64,000 nucleotides of DNA from Pseudomonadota bacterium (GTDB taxonomy: Bacteria > Pseudomonadota > Gammaproteobacteria > QQUJ01): contig QQUJ01000030.1 in assembly GCA_008501635.1 (NCBI GenBank), positions 1 through 64,000 on the forward strand. Direction: 5' to 3'. The notes beneath the pieces are model-generated. The model did no database searches. It was not told the origin of the DNA and saw only the letters and a list, made by a program, of their open reading frames with translations. Below, piece after piece: positions 53,900-62,312 of the stretch (its first letter is position 1; every line of letters starts with the position of its first letter). The position numbers were made by a program, and so were the translations under genes.

Positions 53900-54301
53900 A
53901 TGACCTCCCTTCGCAAATATCTACGCTCCATCAGTATGCTGGTTCTCGCGGCATTTACAGTCGTCCTGCTGCCTGCCCCTGCGGCGCACGCCGGCATGGT
54001 GGGTACAGCCGATATGTTGGCTGTCGAGCAGCGCACTCAACTCGAAGGCAAGATCGTTGACTATTTGAAGCGCGATGAAGTGCGTGACCAACTGGTGCGC
54101 CAAGGCGTCGACCCCGCGCAGGTCGAGGCGCGCGTGGCCGCCATGAGCGATCAGGAGATCCAGTCCCTCGGCGGGCGAATCGACGAACTACCGGCAGGTG
54201 GTGATTTCCTGGGTGCAGCGGTCATCATCTTCCTGGTGCTGCTTTTTACCGACATCCTCGGCTATACAGACATATTCCCATTTGTTAAGAAACCACGCTG
54301 A
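53900..54301 (+). CDS. PA2779-family small membrane protein
   Basis: A 133-residue exported protein. An N-terminal signal (ISMLVLAAFTVVLLPAPAAHA) precedes MVGTADMLAVEQRTQLEGK. A helical middle (KRDEVRDQLVRQGVDPAQVEARV) leads to one C-terminal membrane helix (GAAVIIFLVLLFTDILGYTD). It is usually paired with a PA2778-family cysteine peptidase, which follows here with overlapping ends. The function of the pair is not known. An AAGGAG ribosome-binding site supports the start. Confidence 0.82.
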   Translation: MTSLRKYLRSISMLVLAAFTVVLLPAPAAHAGMVGTADMLAVEQRTQLEGKIVDYLKRDEVRDQLVRQGVDPAQVEARVAAMSDQEIQSLGGRIDELPAGGDFLGAAVIIFLVLLFTDILGYTDIFPFVKKPR

Positions 54302-55238
54302 ACAACACGCGGCGCACGGTTGGCTGGCGCTTGGGCTACTCTGCCTGAGCGCAAGTGGTTGCGCGCTCCCGCTGCAATCGGAACGGTTGGACGAATGGGC
54401 AATAGCGCGCCAACCGATAGAACTGGTCGAGACGCCGTTCTTTGCGCAGGAGCGCTATCAGTGCGGCCCAGCGGCGCTGGCAACCGTCCTGGTCCACAGC
54501 GGTGTCGCCATTACGCCCGACAAACTGCGCGATCAGGTCTATATTCCGCAGCGTGAGGGTAGTCTGCAGGTGGAGATTCTGGCGGCTGCTCGCCGTCACG
54601 GGCGCATCGCCTATGTGTTGCGCCCCCACCTTGAGGACGTGTTGCACGAATTACGCGGCGGTCACCCGGTCCTGGTCCTCCAGAATCTTGCCCTGAATTG
54701 GGCGCCCCGCTGGCACTATGCGGTCGTCATCGGATTCGATGCCCAGCAGAACATGATGATCCTGCGTTCCGGCACTCGCGAACGCCACGTTATGCCCATT
54801 GCGCTCTTCGAGCGCACCTGGCGCCGCGGCGCCTATTGGGCGGTGCGCATCTTAAGGCCGGGCGAACTGCCGGCCAATGCCGACCCGCAACGCTATCTGG
54901 AAGCGGTAGTACCTCTTGAGCAACTGCAGGCCTGGGGGCCGGTACAGGAAGCCTACCGCTCGGCACTCACATTGTGGCCGGACAACCTTGTGGCGCTGAT
55001 GGGCTCGGGAAACAGTCACTATGCCGCCGGTGATCTCCCCGCGGCTATCGCTGCATTCCGTCGAGCCGTGGCAACACATCCTCACGCGGCGGCCGCCCAC
55101 AACAACCTGGCCTATACCCTGGCTGAGGCGGGTCGACTTGAAGAAGCCCGGCACTTTGCGCAGCGGGCCATCGATTTGGACGGGGGAGCCAATCCTGAAT
55201 ACCGGGCAACCCTGGAAAAAATTCATGCGGCGCGGTGA
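54282..55238 (+). CDS. PA2778-family C39-like cysteine peptidase lipoprotein with TPR
   Basis: About 318 residues. The lipobox LLCLSASGCALP marks a lipoprotein. The C39-like domain has QERYQCGPAALATVLVHSG (catalytic Cys), LNWAPRWHYAVVIGFD (His) and a following Asp. TPR repeats fill the C-terminal 110 residues (AYRSALTLWPDNLVALMGSG, AIAAFRRAVATHPHAAAAHNN). The start is unclear: a TTG at 54282 fits the length of the signal peptide, while an ATG at 54198 lies deep in the previous gene. It works with the preceding PA2779-type protein, role unknown. Confidence 0.78.
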   Translation: MLRNHAEQHAAHGWLALGLLCLSASGCALPLQSERLDEWAIARQPIELVETPFFAQERYQCGPAALATVLVHSGVAITPDKLRDQVYIPQREGSLQVEILAAARRHGRIAYVLRPHLEDVLHELRGGHPVLVLQNLALNWAPRWHYAVVIGFDAQQNMMILRSGTRERHVMPIALFERTWRRGAYWAVRILRPGELPANADPQRYLEAVVPLEQLQAWGPVQEAYRSALTLWPDNLVALMGSGNSHYAAGDLPAAIAAFRRAVATHPHAAAAHNNLAYTLAEAGRLEEARHFAQRAIDLDGGANPEYRATLEKIHAAR

Positions 55239-55313
55239 ATCGGACAATCGGGTCGCGGCTTTCGCTACAATCGGCAACTGATCTCACCTCACTGCAGACC
55301 CGAGGGCTCCTCC

Positions 55314-55508
55314 ATGCCAATCATTCATATAGAAATGTTCAAAGGAAGATCGTCAGACCAGAAGCGAGAACTGGTGGAGGTTCTGTCGCGGGAGACGGCG
55401 CGAATCACCCATTGTGCGCTGGATTCCGTGCATGTGGTAATCAGCGACTTGAGCAAGGAGAACTGCAGCGTCGGCGGTATACTCTGCTCGGAGAAGTTTC
55501 CCGATTGA
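55314..55508 (+). CDS. 4-oxalocrotonate tautomerase-family protein
   Basis: A 64-residue protein. After Met removal it begins PIIHIEMFKGRSSDQKRELV, with the catalytic Pro1 and conserved residues of the tautomerase fold. The following DSVHVVISDLSKENCSVGG is the usual second half. Substrate is unknown; such proteins are often promiscuous. It stands 75 bases after the peptidase gene. Confidence 0.88.
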   Translation: MPIIHIEMFKGRSSDQKRELVEVLSRETARITHCALDSVHVVISDLSKENCSVGGILCSEKFPD

Positions 55509-55571
55509 TTTCGTGCCGGCCGCGCCTGAATCTCGGGCGCGAAACATCGCTGACAAACGGAAATAAGCCAT

Positions 55572-56057
55572 ATGACCAACCCGCCTGCTCCCCCCGTTTC
55601 CGTCACTCCCGGACTCCGTCTGCTCTACTCGTCGCGCGTCGGGATCGCGACGCCGCACCAGCTGGGCCGTTCCCCCTACGGGGAGCGACGCATCATCAAC
55701 ATCAGCGGCGGAGAGTTCGCCGGGCCACGCCTTAGCGGTCGCATTCTTCCAGGCGGCGCCGACTGGCAAGTGGTGCGCGACGATGGCGTGGCCGAGGTGG
55801 ATGCCCGCTACACACTGGAAACGGGTGAAGGCGACCTCATCTACGTGTCCGACTGGGGATTGCGGTATGGCCCCGCGGATGTCATCCAACGGTTGAGCCG
55901 CGGCGAAGACGTTGATCCTGGGAGCTACTATTTTCGTACCACGCCCCGCTTCGAGACGGGCTCACAACGCTACGATTGGCTGAACAGGATGGTCGCGGTC
56001 GCGGTGGGCGAACGACGCCGCAACGAAGTTGTCATCACCGTCTACGAAGTAACCTAG
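55572..56057 (+). CDS. DUF3237-domain protein
   Basis: A 161-residue cytoplasmic protein. The domain spans almost its whole length: RIINISGGEFAGPRLSGRILPGGADW, ARYTLETGEGDLIYVSDWGLR, YYFRTTPRFETGSQRYDWLNR and ITVYEV. No enzymatic role is established for this family. Its TAG stop is the first three bases of the hairpin element that follows. Confidence 0.85.
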   Translation: MTNPPAPPVSVTPGLRLLYSSRVGIATPHQLGRSPYGERRIINISGGEFAGPRLSGRILPGGADWQVVRDDGVAEVDARYTLETGEGDLIYVSDWGLRYGPADVIQRLSRGEDVDPGSYYFRTTPRFETGSQRYDWLNRMVAVAVGERRRNEVVITVYEVT

Positions 56058-56120
56058 AACCTGTCTCGGAATCCCAACGAGCGACCGGCACAGCTCGCTG
56101 GGATTTTTCAATAGGTTCTA
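56055..56120. repeat. 66-bp hairpin element with both convergent stop codons in its ends
   Basis: Terminal inverted repeats TAGAACCT (56055-56062) and AGGTTCTA (56113-56120) are perfect. Inside, AATCCCA-A-CGAGC pairs with GCTCG-C-TGGGATT around GACCGGCACA-like loop sequence. The left TAG ends the DUF3237 gene and, on the other strand, the right end gives the TAG of the P19 gene. It also serves as a bidirectional terminator (TTTTT present). A truncated copy lies at 53767-53813. Confidence 0.85.
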
Positions 56121-56648
56121 ATAACCGCCCTTCTTACCGGTGCCAACGTAAGTGAAATCCCATTCCAGTTTGAACGGCACCCACCACTGACCGACCCCGG
56201 TCTCCTTATCGAAATGGCGGTAGAACCCCTGATAAGCAGGCGGAGTAATGTGGTAGGTGAGATGGTATTTGCCCGGGCCGTCCATTTTGATATTGGCGCC
56301 GTAGTGCGGCCCATCGGAGGCGACCATCGGGTGAAAGTGGCCGACGCTCTTCCAGTCTGTCCCCACCTTCGCGACCATGTAGGTGACACCCAGGTAGGGG
56401 ATCCACTCCCCCTCACCAAAACCGTTGGTGTTGCCTTTCATGGCATGAATATCGGCCTCCAGATGGATATCCTGCGGCTCCATCATGCCCGGCATCATCG
56501 GCTCCATCTTCACGGCCTGGAGGTAGATCGCGGCGATCTCCATCCCGTTGATCTCCATGGGTTCACCAATCGGCACCTCCCCTGCCGACGCGACACCGCT
56601 CATGCTCAAGGTCGCCGCCACCAGGATGGTTTTCATTGACTGTTTCAT
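56118..56648 (-). CDS. P19/Tpd-type periplasmic iron-binding protein
   Basis: A 176-residue exported protein. The start at 56648 gives the signal MKTILVAATLSMSGVASA, cleaved before GEVPIGEPMEINGMEIAAIY. The Met-rich loop KMEPMMPGMMEP and DIHLEADIHAMKGN hold the copper/iron ligands of the P19 family. KYHLTYHITPPAYQGFYRH and WWVPFKLEWDFTYVG complete the beta-sandwich. P19 proteins work with FTR1 permeases in iron uptake; the gene lies in the same operon. A 73-base gap separates it from the Fe-S gene. Confidence 0.9.
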   Translation of the reverse strand: MKQSMKTILVAATLSMSGVASAGEVPIGEPMEINGMEIAAIYLQAVKMEPMMPGMMEPQDIHLEADIHAMKGNTNGFGEGEWIPYLGVTYMVAKVGTDWKSVGHFHPMVASDGPHYGANIKMDGPGKYHLTYHITPPAYQGFYRHFDKETGVGQWWVPFKLEWDFTYVGTGKKGGY

Positions 56649-56721
56649 ACTCGATTGCTCCTCTTTCTTGACGCGAATACGGCTTATTCTCGTTAATGAA
56701 GCCAAAAAAACACTGGTCAAT

Positions 56722-58167
56722 TCACAACCCGAACAACGCCGGCCACCAGGCCAATCCCACCACCAGACTACCCGCAACGCCCGGCACCATGGCCAGTGCA
56801 CGCCCTCGACTCACGCCCTGGTTGCGCAGAATGCGCAGCCCCAGATGCAGGCTCCACACCAAGCTCACCGCAAATAGCGCCTGCTTGATGAGCTGGAGCG
56901 CTAAACTCGACAGTCCCAACCACGCCATCCCATTGAACAACTCCCCGCCCAGCCCGATGATCAGCGACATCATGGCCACCGGTGTGTATTGGTAGCCGAG
57001 TTCGATGAAACGTTCGCGAAACTGCCGTTGCCCGCCCGCCCTGCCGGCCAACCAGCTGGCAACTGCGGTGGTGAAGGTGAGCAATATTCCCAGCAGCAAC
57101 GTGCAGAACACCATGAATCCAACGATGGTGCCGAAATCCAGCCAGGTGAATACCTCACGCCGCTCGGGGTGCACCGACATCAGCCACCACGGACCTGGTT
57201 CGAGCAAGCCGAACCAGCCCTGCTCGACAAACCATTCTCCGATGCGTTGGCGCAACACCTGGAACTGCGGCAGCACCAGCCACAGAAATCCGCCCACAGC
57301 CATTCCAGTCCCGAGGAAAAGGAACCACACTTCATAGGGATTGGCGTTGTGCTCGCGAATCTGCTCAATCTCTTCACCCGGAGCACGCAAACGCAGATAG
57401 AGCCCGCCCTTTTTCGCGCCGGGATGAACGCAACGGAAACACTCGATGCAGTGACGCGATTCGGTCTTGTGGGCCACGTCGATCATGGTCGGACAGGGGC
57501 CGGTTTGGATATAACGCTCACCGCCCGGTTTCTGCCTGCGCGGCGCCAACTGTACCGCACCCAGTCGCGAGAAAACGCCCAGCAGCAGCCCGATGGGACA
57601 CGCATGACGACACCACGCGCGCTTGTTGCGCCCGTACAGAAACCCGATCAGTATCGCGGCCAGCAACGTACCGCCGAAGATTTCGGCAATCGCTTCGGGG
57701 TGATCGCGTACCCCCGCCGTTTGCCCCAAGATCGTAATCAGCAGAAAACTGATCAGCGGCGTGCCCTCCCAGCGCAGCCAGTTGGGGATAGGCCGTTGCA
57801 GGCCTTTTTTATTGGCCCACTCCGAAGCGGCCCCCATGGGACACAGCAGCCCGCACCAGCTGCGGCCGGTGAAGATGACTGAGAGAAAGACCAGTGGAAA
57901 CCACAGCCCCCACATGGCGTAGTTGGCGAAAAGGGTGAAGTGGGAGAGAGGCGTGGCGGTTTCGGCGGGCTCATCCAAAAAGACCGGTAGCACTACGAGC
58001 GCCAAAAACCCCACGAACATGACCCCGTGGATCCAAACCAGCTGCGGACGATGGTGCACGAAGAAGCGCTCAAGACTCTCCGCCAGGCGCTTCCACGACG
58101 AACTGGTGGATGGGGAAACCTCAACCCGAACGGAAATCTCCGCCAAACGTTCGCCTGCCGTACTCAT
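56722..58167 (-). CDS. Polytopic 4Fe-4S membrane protein of the FTR1/P19 iron system
   Basis: A 481-residue membrane protein. It has CxxxCP sites like NapH (GRSWCGLLCPMGAASEW and RAWCRHACPIGLLLG) and CIECFRCVHPG as a partial ferredoxin site, with about ten helices. Its start overlaps the FTR1 stop by 4 bases. Similar proteins accompany P19/FTR1 systems and probably reduce ferric iron or copper at the periplasmic face using quinol or cytoplasmic electrons. The closest motif relatives are NapH/NosR/CcoG-type proteins. Role inferred. Confidence 0.8.
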   Translation of the reverse strand: MSTAGERLAEISVRVEVSPSTSSSWKRLAESLERFFVHHRPQLVWIHGVMFVGFLALVVLPVFLDEPAETATPLSHFTLFANYAMWGLWFPLVFLSVIFTGRSWCGLLCPMGAASEWANKKGLQRPIPNWLRWEGTPLISFLLITILGQTAGVRDHPEAIAEIFGGTLLAAILIGFLYGRNKRAWCRHACPIGLLLGVFSRLGAVQLAPRRQKPGGERYIQTGPCPTMIDVAHKTESRHCIECFRCVHPGAKKGGLYLRLRAPGEEIEQIREHNANPYEVWFLFLGTGMAVGGFLWLVLPQFQVLRQRIGEWFVEQGWFGLLEPGPWWLMSVHPERREVFTWLDFGTIVGFMVFCTLLLGILLTFTTAVASWLAGRAGGQRQFRERFIELGYQYTPVAMMSLIIGLGGELFNGMAWLGLSSLALQLIKQALFAVSLVWSLHLGLRILRNQGVSRGRALAMVPGVAGSLVVGLAWWPALFGL

Positions 58168-59372
58168 CCGGACGGAACCACGGCACTGCGCTGACGGCGC
58201 ATCCACCACCACGCCGCCGCCACCAGCGCGAGCACGACCAACACCCCTTGTGCGGCTACACCTTCCCAGGAGGGGAACAGCCCCAGCCACGGCCATTGAG
58301 GAATACCGGGGGCCGGCGTGATGGAGATCCAGCCCGCCTCCTGCAGCTCCAGCACGCCACTGCCAGCGAACGAGACCGCCAGGTAGTAGAGCAACGCTGC
58401 GGTCACCGCGAAGAAGAGCCCCAGCGGCAGTCGGAACGCGGCGCCGCGCATACCCCAGTAGACGGCCGCCAACGCAAGACATGCGGCGGCGAAGCCGGCG
58501 AGAATGGCTATTCCCTGTCCCTCGGTCTGCCCCGCAAGCGCCTGGTAGAACAGGGCGGTTTCCGCCCCTTCGCGGTAGACCGCGAGGAAGGCGGCTGATC
58601 CCAACGCGAGGAGGCTGCCCCGCGACAACGCCTTGTCGATCTGGCCACGCACATAGGCCTGCCAGCGCACCGCTTCACGCTTCGAGATGAGCCAATAGCT
58701 GACGTAGAAGAGGACTGCGGCGGCGATCAGCAGGGTGACGCCTTCCAGTGCCTCCTGCCCAGCGCCGGAAATCCGCAACACCACTGTCAGCAGGTAAGCA
58801 GTGGTCAGACTCGCCACCAACGCCCAACCGACACCGTGATAGATCACGCGTATCCTGTCGGCGGCACCCACCTTGCGCAGATAGGTGGCCAGGGCCGTAA
58901 TCACCAGGATCGCCTCGAAACCTTCACGCAGCAGGATCAGAAACGATTGCAGCCCGGCGGTCCAGAATCCGCTGTGCACAGGCTGCCCAAAATCGCGGAC
59001 CGCCGACTCCAGTCCCTCTTTCAACGCCTGCCAGGCGGCAACCACCTTCTCCCTGGGCTCACCACTGCCGGCGGATCCAATGACGGCAGCGAACTGTGCC
59101 TCCAACGCTGTCTTGCGCCGTGGCTCGCGCAGGCCTATCACCTGCTCCATGCCACTGCTCTCAAAGACGTCGAAATAGAGATCGGAGAATCGATCCGCAC
59201 TGGCGACACCGTTGCCGGGATCGTAATCCTCTATGACCACGTCGCCTGCTTCGTTGAGATGCGCAACGACAGCCGCAAAATCCACACGAACGGGTTTTTC
59301 AGCATGACCAGCGCCTGCCCAGACCAGCAACACCGCGATACTTAACACACGCCAATCTCGCAGCACGGTCAT
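58164..59372 (-). CDS. FTR1-family iron permease
   Basis: A 402-residue protein. A signal peptide and an N-terminal helical periplasmic domain (about 25-135) precede seven membrane helices. The two iron-transport motifs REGFE (ILLREGFEAILV) and REGAE (AVYREGAETALF) are intact. It transports Fe3+ across the inner membrane together with P19. It overlaps the small preceding gene and the following Fe-S gene by 4 bases each. Confidence 0.93.
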   Translation of the reverse strand: MTVLRDWRVLSIAVLLVWAGAGHAEKPVRVDFAAVVAHLNEAGDVVIEDYDPGNGVASADRFSDLYFDVFESSGMEQVIGLREPRRKTALEAQFAAVIGSAGSGEPREKVVAAWQALKEGLESAVRDFGQPVHSGFWTAGLQSFLILLREGFEAILVITALATYLRKVGAADRIRVIYHGVGWALVASLTTAYLLTVVLRISGAGQEALEGVTLLIAAAVLFYVSYWLISKREAVRWQAYVRGQIDKALSRGSLLALGSAAFLAVYREGAETALFYQALAGQTEGQGIAILAGFAAACLALAAVYWGMRGAAFRLPLGLFFAVTAALLYYLAVSFAGSGVLELQEAGWISITPAPGIPQWPWLGLFPSWEGVAAQGVLVVLALVAAAWWWMRRQRSAVVPSG

Positions 59373-59821
59373 TGCCCTGTCTGAAAGACCTCAGGAGGAA
59401 TCTGCGCGGCATCGAGGACTTTCGCATCGCGCACCAGTGACGCCATCAAACCCTCGATATCGCCCTGCACTTCGTCAATCCCCACCCCCTGTTTAATCGC
59501 CTTGCGTAGAGCACCGAACTGGCGTTCGACAAGATAGTTGTACTTGGCTCCCTGCTCGATTCGCATGGCCGCTTCCATCTTGCTGCCTTCAAAGGCCCCG
59601 AAGTACGCCTGCGTTACCTGGCGTCGCGCACCTTCGGCATCGCCTCCCTGATACAGGATCAGCGCCTGGTGTAGCTCAGCGTTTACCTGGCTTGCCACAC
59701 CTTGCCAGTACCCACCGCTGGCCAAGGCTGTCTCCGCCTTCAGGGTCGACGCCAACAACGTCCCCCAGACCAGTACGCCCAATACTCTTATCTTCAGAGA
59801 ATGTGATCGAAACGACGCCAC
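59369..59821 (-). CDS. Small exported protein of the FTR1 iron operon
   Basis: A 150-residue exported protein. The signal peptide is KIRVLGVLVWGTLLASTLKA. The mature helical part (VNAELHQALILYQGGDAEGARRQVTQAYFGAFEGSKMEAAMR) resembles the N-terminal periplasmic domain that precedes FTR1, especially the DAYFDVFEGSGME-like motif, which appears in the FTR1 of this operon as DLYFDVFESSGME. It may be a split or duplicated copy of that domain. It is first in the operon, after a Fur box. Exact function unknown. Confidence 0.72.
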   Translation of the reverse strand: MASFRSHSLKIRVLGVLVWGTLLASTLKAETALASGGYWQGVASQVNAELHQALILYQGGDAEGARRQVTQAYFGAFEGSKMEAAMRIEQGAKYNYLVERQFGALRKAIKQGVGIDEVQGDIEGLMASLVRDAKVLDAAQIPPEVFQTGQ

Positions 59822-59848
59822 AGCACTTCTCCATTACCATTCTTGATG

Positions 59849-59871
59849 GGAATGATAATGGTTCTCATTAC
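59849..59871 (-). promoter_or_regulatory. Fur box of the iron operon
   Basis: GGAATGATAATGGTTCTCAT and the next bases TAC closely resemble the Fur consensus GATAATGATAATCATTATC. It lies about 30-50 bases before the first start codon, overlapping the expected promoter. It implies repression by iron. Confidence 0.85.
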
Positions 59872-60145
59872 TAATAACAACATAGTGCTTTAGTAAGGTT
59901 TTCGGTGAGTCCCTTCCTGGGCACTGGCGGGAATCCAGCTTGCCGCCTGAAAGGTCAATGTCGAATGCCGCCGAACGATGGTTTTCGACGTCTGCGACGC
60001 TAAGCATCCCTGACCCGCAACCACACTACCCGCTGCTTTTAATACGTGTGCCCCATAAAAAAGGCCGGGCATTGCGCCCGGCCTGTTTCGGAACTGTCGA
60101 TCCCGCATTGCGGTATCGTATCCTTCGTATTTTCCCTGGGTACTC
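59872..60145. other. Intergenic region upstream of the iron operon
   Basis: No gene is supported here apart from the terminator at 60055-60084. Confidence 0.4.
60055..60084 (-). terminator. Rho-independent terminator after the OmpA-type gene
   Basis: On the minus strand AGGCCGGGC and GCCCGGCCT form a perfect 9-bp stem around GCAAT, followed by TTTTTAT. It lies about 60 bases beyond the OmpA-type gene. Confidence 0.88.
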
Positions 60146-61684
60146 TCAGCGTGTGTTGAGAATAACGTCAGTCCGGCGGTTGAGACGCCGACCATCGGCA
60201 GTCGTGTTAGCCGCAATCGGCTTGTCCGGTCCGAATCCGATGGCGTTGATCAACTCAGCACTGAAACCGCCGTTGTTGACAAGATATGCCTTGACCACGG
60301 CGGCTCGCTCCTGCGACAGCACCTGGTTGACAGCCGCGGTGCCGCTGGTGTCGGTATGACCCTCCACCGTCATGCTTCCGGCATCGACAATACGCGATGC
60401 CTGCATCACCTTGGTCAAGAGAGGATAGTGCTCAGGTAAGACGTAAGCCTTGCCGACTTCGAAGTTCAGGCCCTTGAGCCGGATCAGCAAATCATTCCCT
60501 TGCCGATAGACCTCGGCCTCGTTCTTGGAGAACATCTGCTGGACCCGCGCAAAACGTGCTGCCAAATCCTTCTCGTTCTCTAGTGCGGCGGCTGCGCGCG
60601 CCTCTTCCGCGCTAGACTTGGCGATCGTTGCCTGGTACTCGGTTTCACGCTTAAGCGTTTCTGCAACTTCCCTGCGGCGCTGTTCCTGCAGGCTGCTCAG
60701 CTCAGAATTGAGGAATCTCTGGTTGTCCACCAGCACACGAACACGCTGCTGGATGTCATCCATATGTTGATCCAGTGTCTGCACTTGCCGATCCTGTGAA
60801 TCGCCCGCCAACGTTGCATCGATCTTGGTCAAACCGCTGTCCACGGAACGTATCTGATCCTCGAGGCTGATCCCCCCCCAAGTCTTGACCTGCTGCAGAA
60901 CAATGTTCAGGTAGGATGCACGGCGCAAGGTGTCGCTGGCCCGGGCCTGGATCTCCTGCGTGGCACGCGGATTGCCCGTAATGAACTTGTCGGTTGCTGC
61001 CAGACTGCTCTGTGCCTCCTTGAGCGAACGCGGCGCGTTGCGATGTGCACCGTTGTCGATGGCCGTGTCGATGAGTCGACGTGCTTCGCCCAGGGTGTGC
61101 TCTTTGATGGCCCGTAATTCAAGTTCGCGGTAGACCTGAACAACGTTCTTACCGTCGTTGCGTGCACTCGACAGGTTCTCGTTCTCGACATCCTCGCCAA
61201 GCGCCCTGAACCGAGCCTCGACAGAACCGAAATCACGTCCGTATAGCTCTGCGGCACCCGCAGCGATCGCATCCTTACGCGCCTGATAAGACTCGGCGAG
61301 TTCCGTGCGGGCGATACCGGCAAACCGGTTGGCTTGTTCCAGCTCAGCCCTGCCACGGGCGACGGCTGTGAGCATGGTTTGAATGTCGCCACCGCGCTCG
61401 CGCAATCCGGCAGCCTCAGAGCTGCTGGCATCGGCACGTGCGAACCAAGTCGGTGAAAATAGATGAACCTCATTTTTTCGCGCAGTGTCGAGCGCCTCTT
61501 TCAATGATTTGATCTGCGCTGTGGGATCTGAACTCAGCGCAATCGGCTTGACCTCAAGCGCTGGTGCGCAGGCAACGATCCAGGTCGTGGTCGCGATCAT
61601 GGCGATCAGGCGTACCAGCCATCCGCTGTGGGCGCGCACGATGTGATCCGGCCCAAGATACCGTTGAGAACAGGAGGCATTCAT
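60146..61684 (-). CDS. OmpA-family lipoprotein with long coiled-coil region
   Basis: A 512-residue protein. A hydrophobic segment ends in a lipobox-like AMIATTTWIVACAPA (Cys39). A DUF4398-like helical and coiled-coil region fills about 60-390. The C-terminal OmpA domain (peptidoglycan binding) carries VTVEGHTD-like (MTVEGHTDTSGT), LSQERAAVVKAYLV and GFGPDKPIAANTTADGRRLNRRTDV. It probably ties the outer membrane to the cell wall. The start is not certain; shorter in-frame ATGs exist (for example MIATTTWIVACA). Confidence 0.85.
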   Translation of the reverse strand: MNASCSQRYLGPDHIVRAHSGWLVRLIAMIATTTWIVACAPALEVKPIALSSDPTAQIKSLKEALDTARKNEVHLFSPTWFARADASSSEAAGLRERGGDIQTMLTAVARGRAELEQANRFAGIARTELAESYQARKDAIAAGAAELYGRDFGSVEARFRALGEDVENENLSSARNDGKNVVQVYRELELRAIKEHTLGEARRLIDTAIDNGAHRNAPRSLKEAQSSLAATDKFITGNPRATQEIQARASDTLRRASYLNIVLQQVKTWGGISLEDQIRSVDSGLTKIDATLAGDSQDRQVQTLDQHMDDIQQRVRVLVDNQRFLNSELSSLQEQRRREVAETLKRETEYQATIAKSSAEEARAAAALENEKDLAARFARVQQMFSKNEAEVYRQGNDLLIRLKGLNFEVGKAYVLPEHYPLLTKVMQASRIVDAGSMTVEGHTDTSGTAAVNQVLSQERAAVVKAYLVNNGGFSAELINAIGFGPDKPIAANTTADGRRLNRRTDVILNTR

Positions 61685-62073
61685 GTGGGTAAACTCCTTT
61701 TGCCTAGAGGGATGCTGCCTGAACAGAGGTAGAGGACTTCGACTTCTCCCTATTCCAACGTCTGGGCGCCGCGCATTGTAGCGCTCTTTCCAAAAAATAG
61801 ATCTCTAACGAAGACTCATTTTGACCGATCACTTGAGCTGGCGCCCCTCTTTTTGAGAGAACTTACCCAGAGAGTGGATCGCGCCTCTCTTGGCGGCCCC
61901 AGCGGTCGTTTCGCGACCTCACTGTCTAAAAAACCGGCCATCGCCCACCTGGGCATGAGGAAGGATCCGATGAGGGATGGGTCGGCCACCGACCATTGCG
62001 CAGGCAGAGCCCCGTTCGGGCGATGCCCGATGCGCGCGGCAAAAGGCGAACTGAGGAATACACCAAGGGAATT
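61685..62073. other. Intergenic region between OmpA-type gene and tRNA-Lys
   Basis: A 389-base gap. I see no supported gene, repeat or riboswitch in it. Confidence 0.4.
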
Positions 62074-62149
<76 letters not shown>

Positions 62150-62312
62150 ATTATGTTTTCTGGGTTGACCAGAAACCTGTGTAAACAATCTCTGATTGGG
62201 GGCTGAGCGAATTTAGGGTTACTTGCTCTGCCGATGGTGCCGACCGCCCCGCGCGAGGCTGCATAGTAAACCAGAAACATTGTTTCACCTCAAGGGTATA
62301 GAGCGGGCAGGA

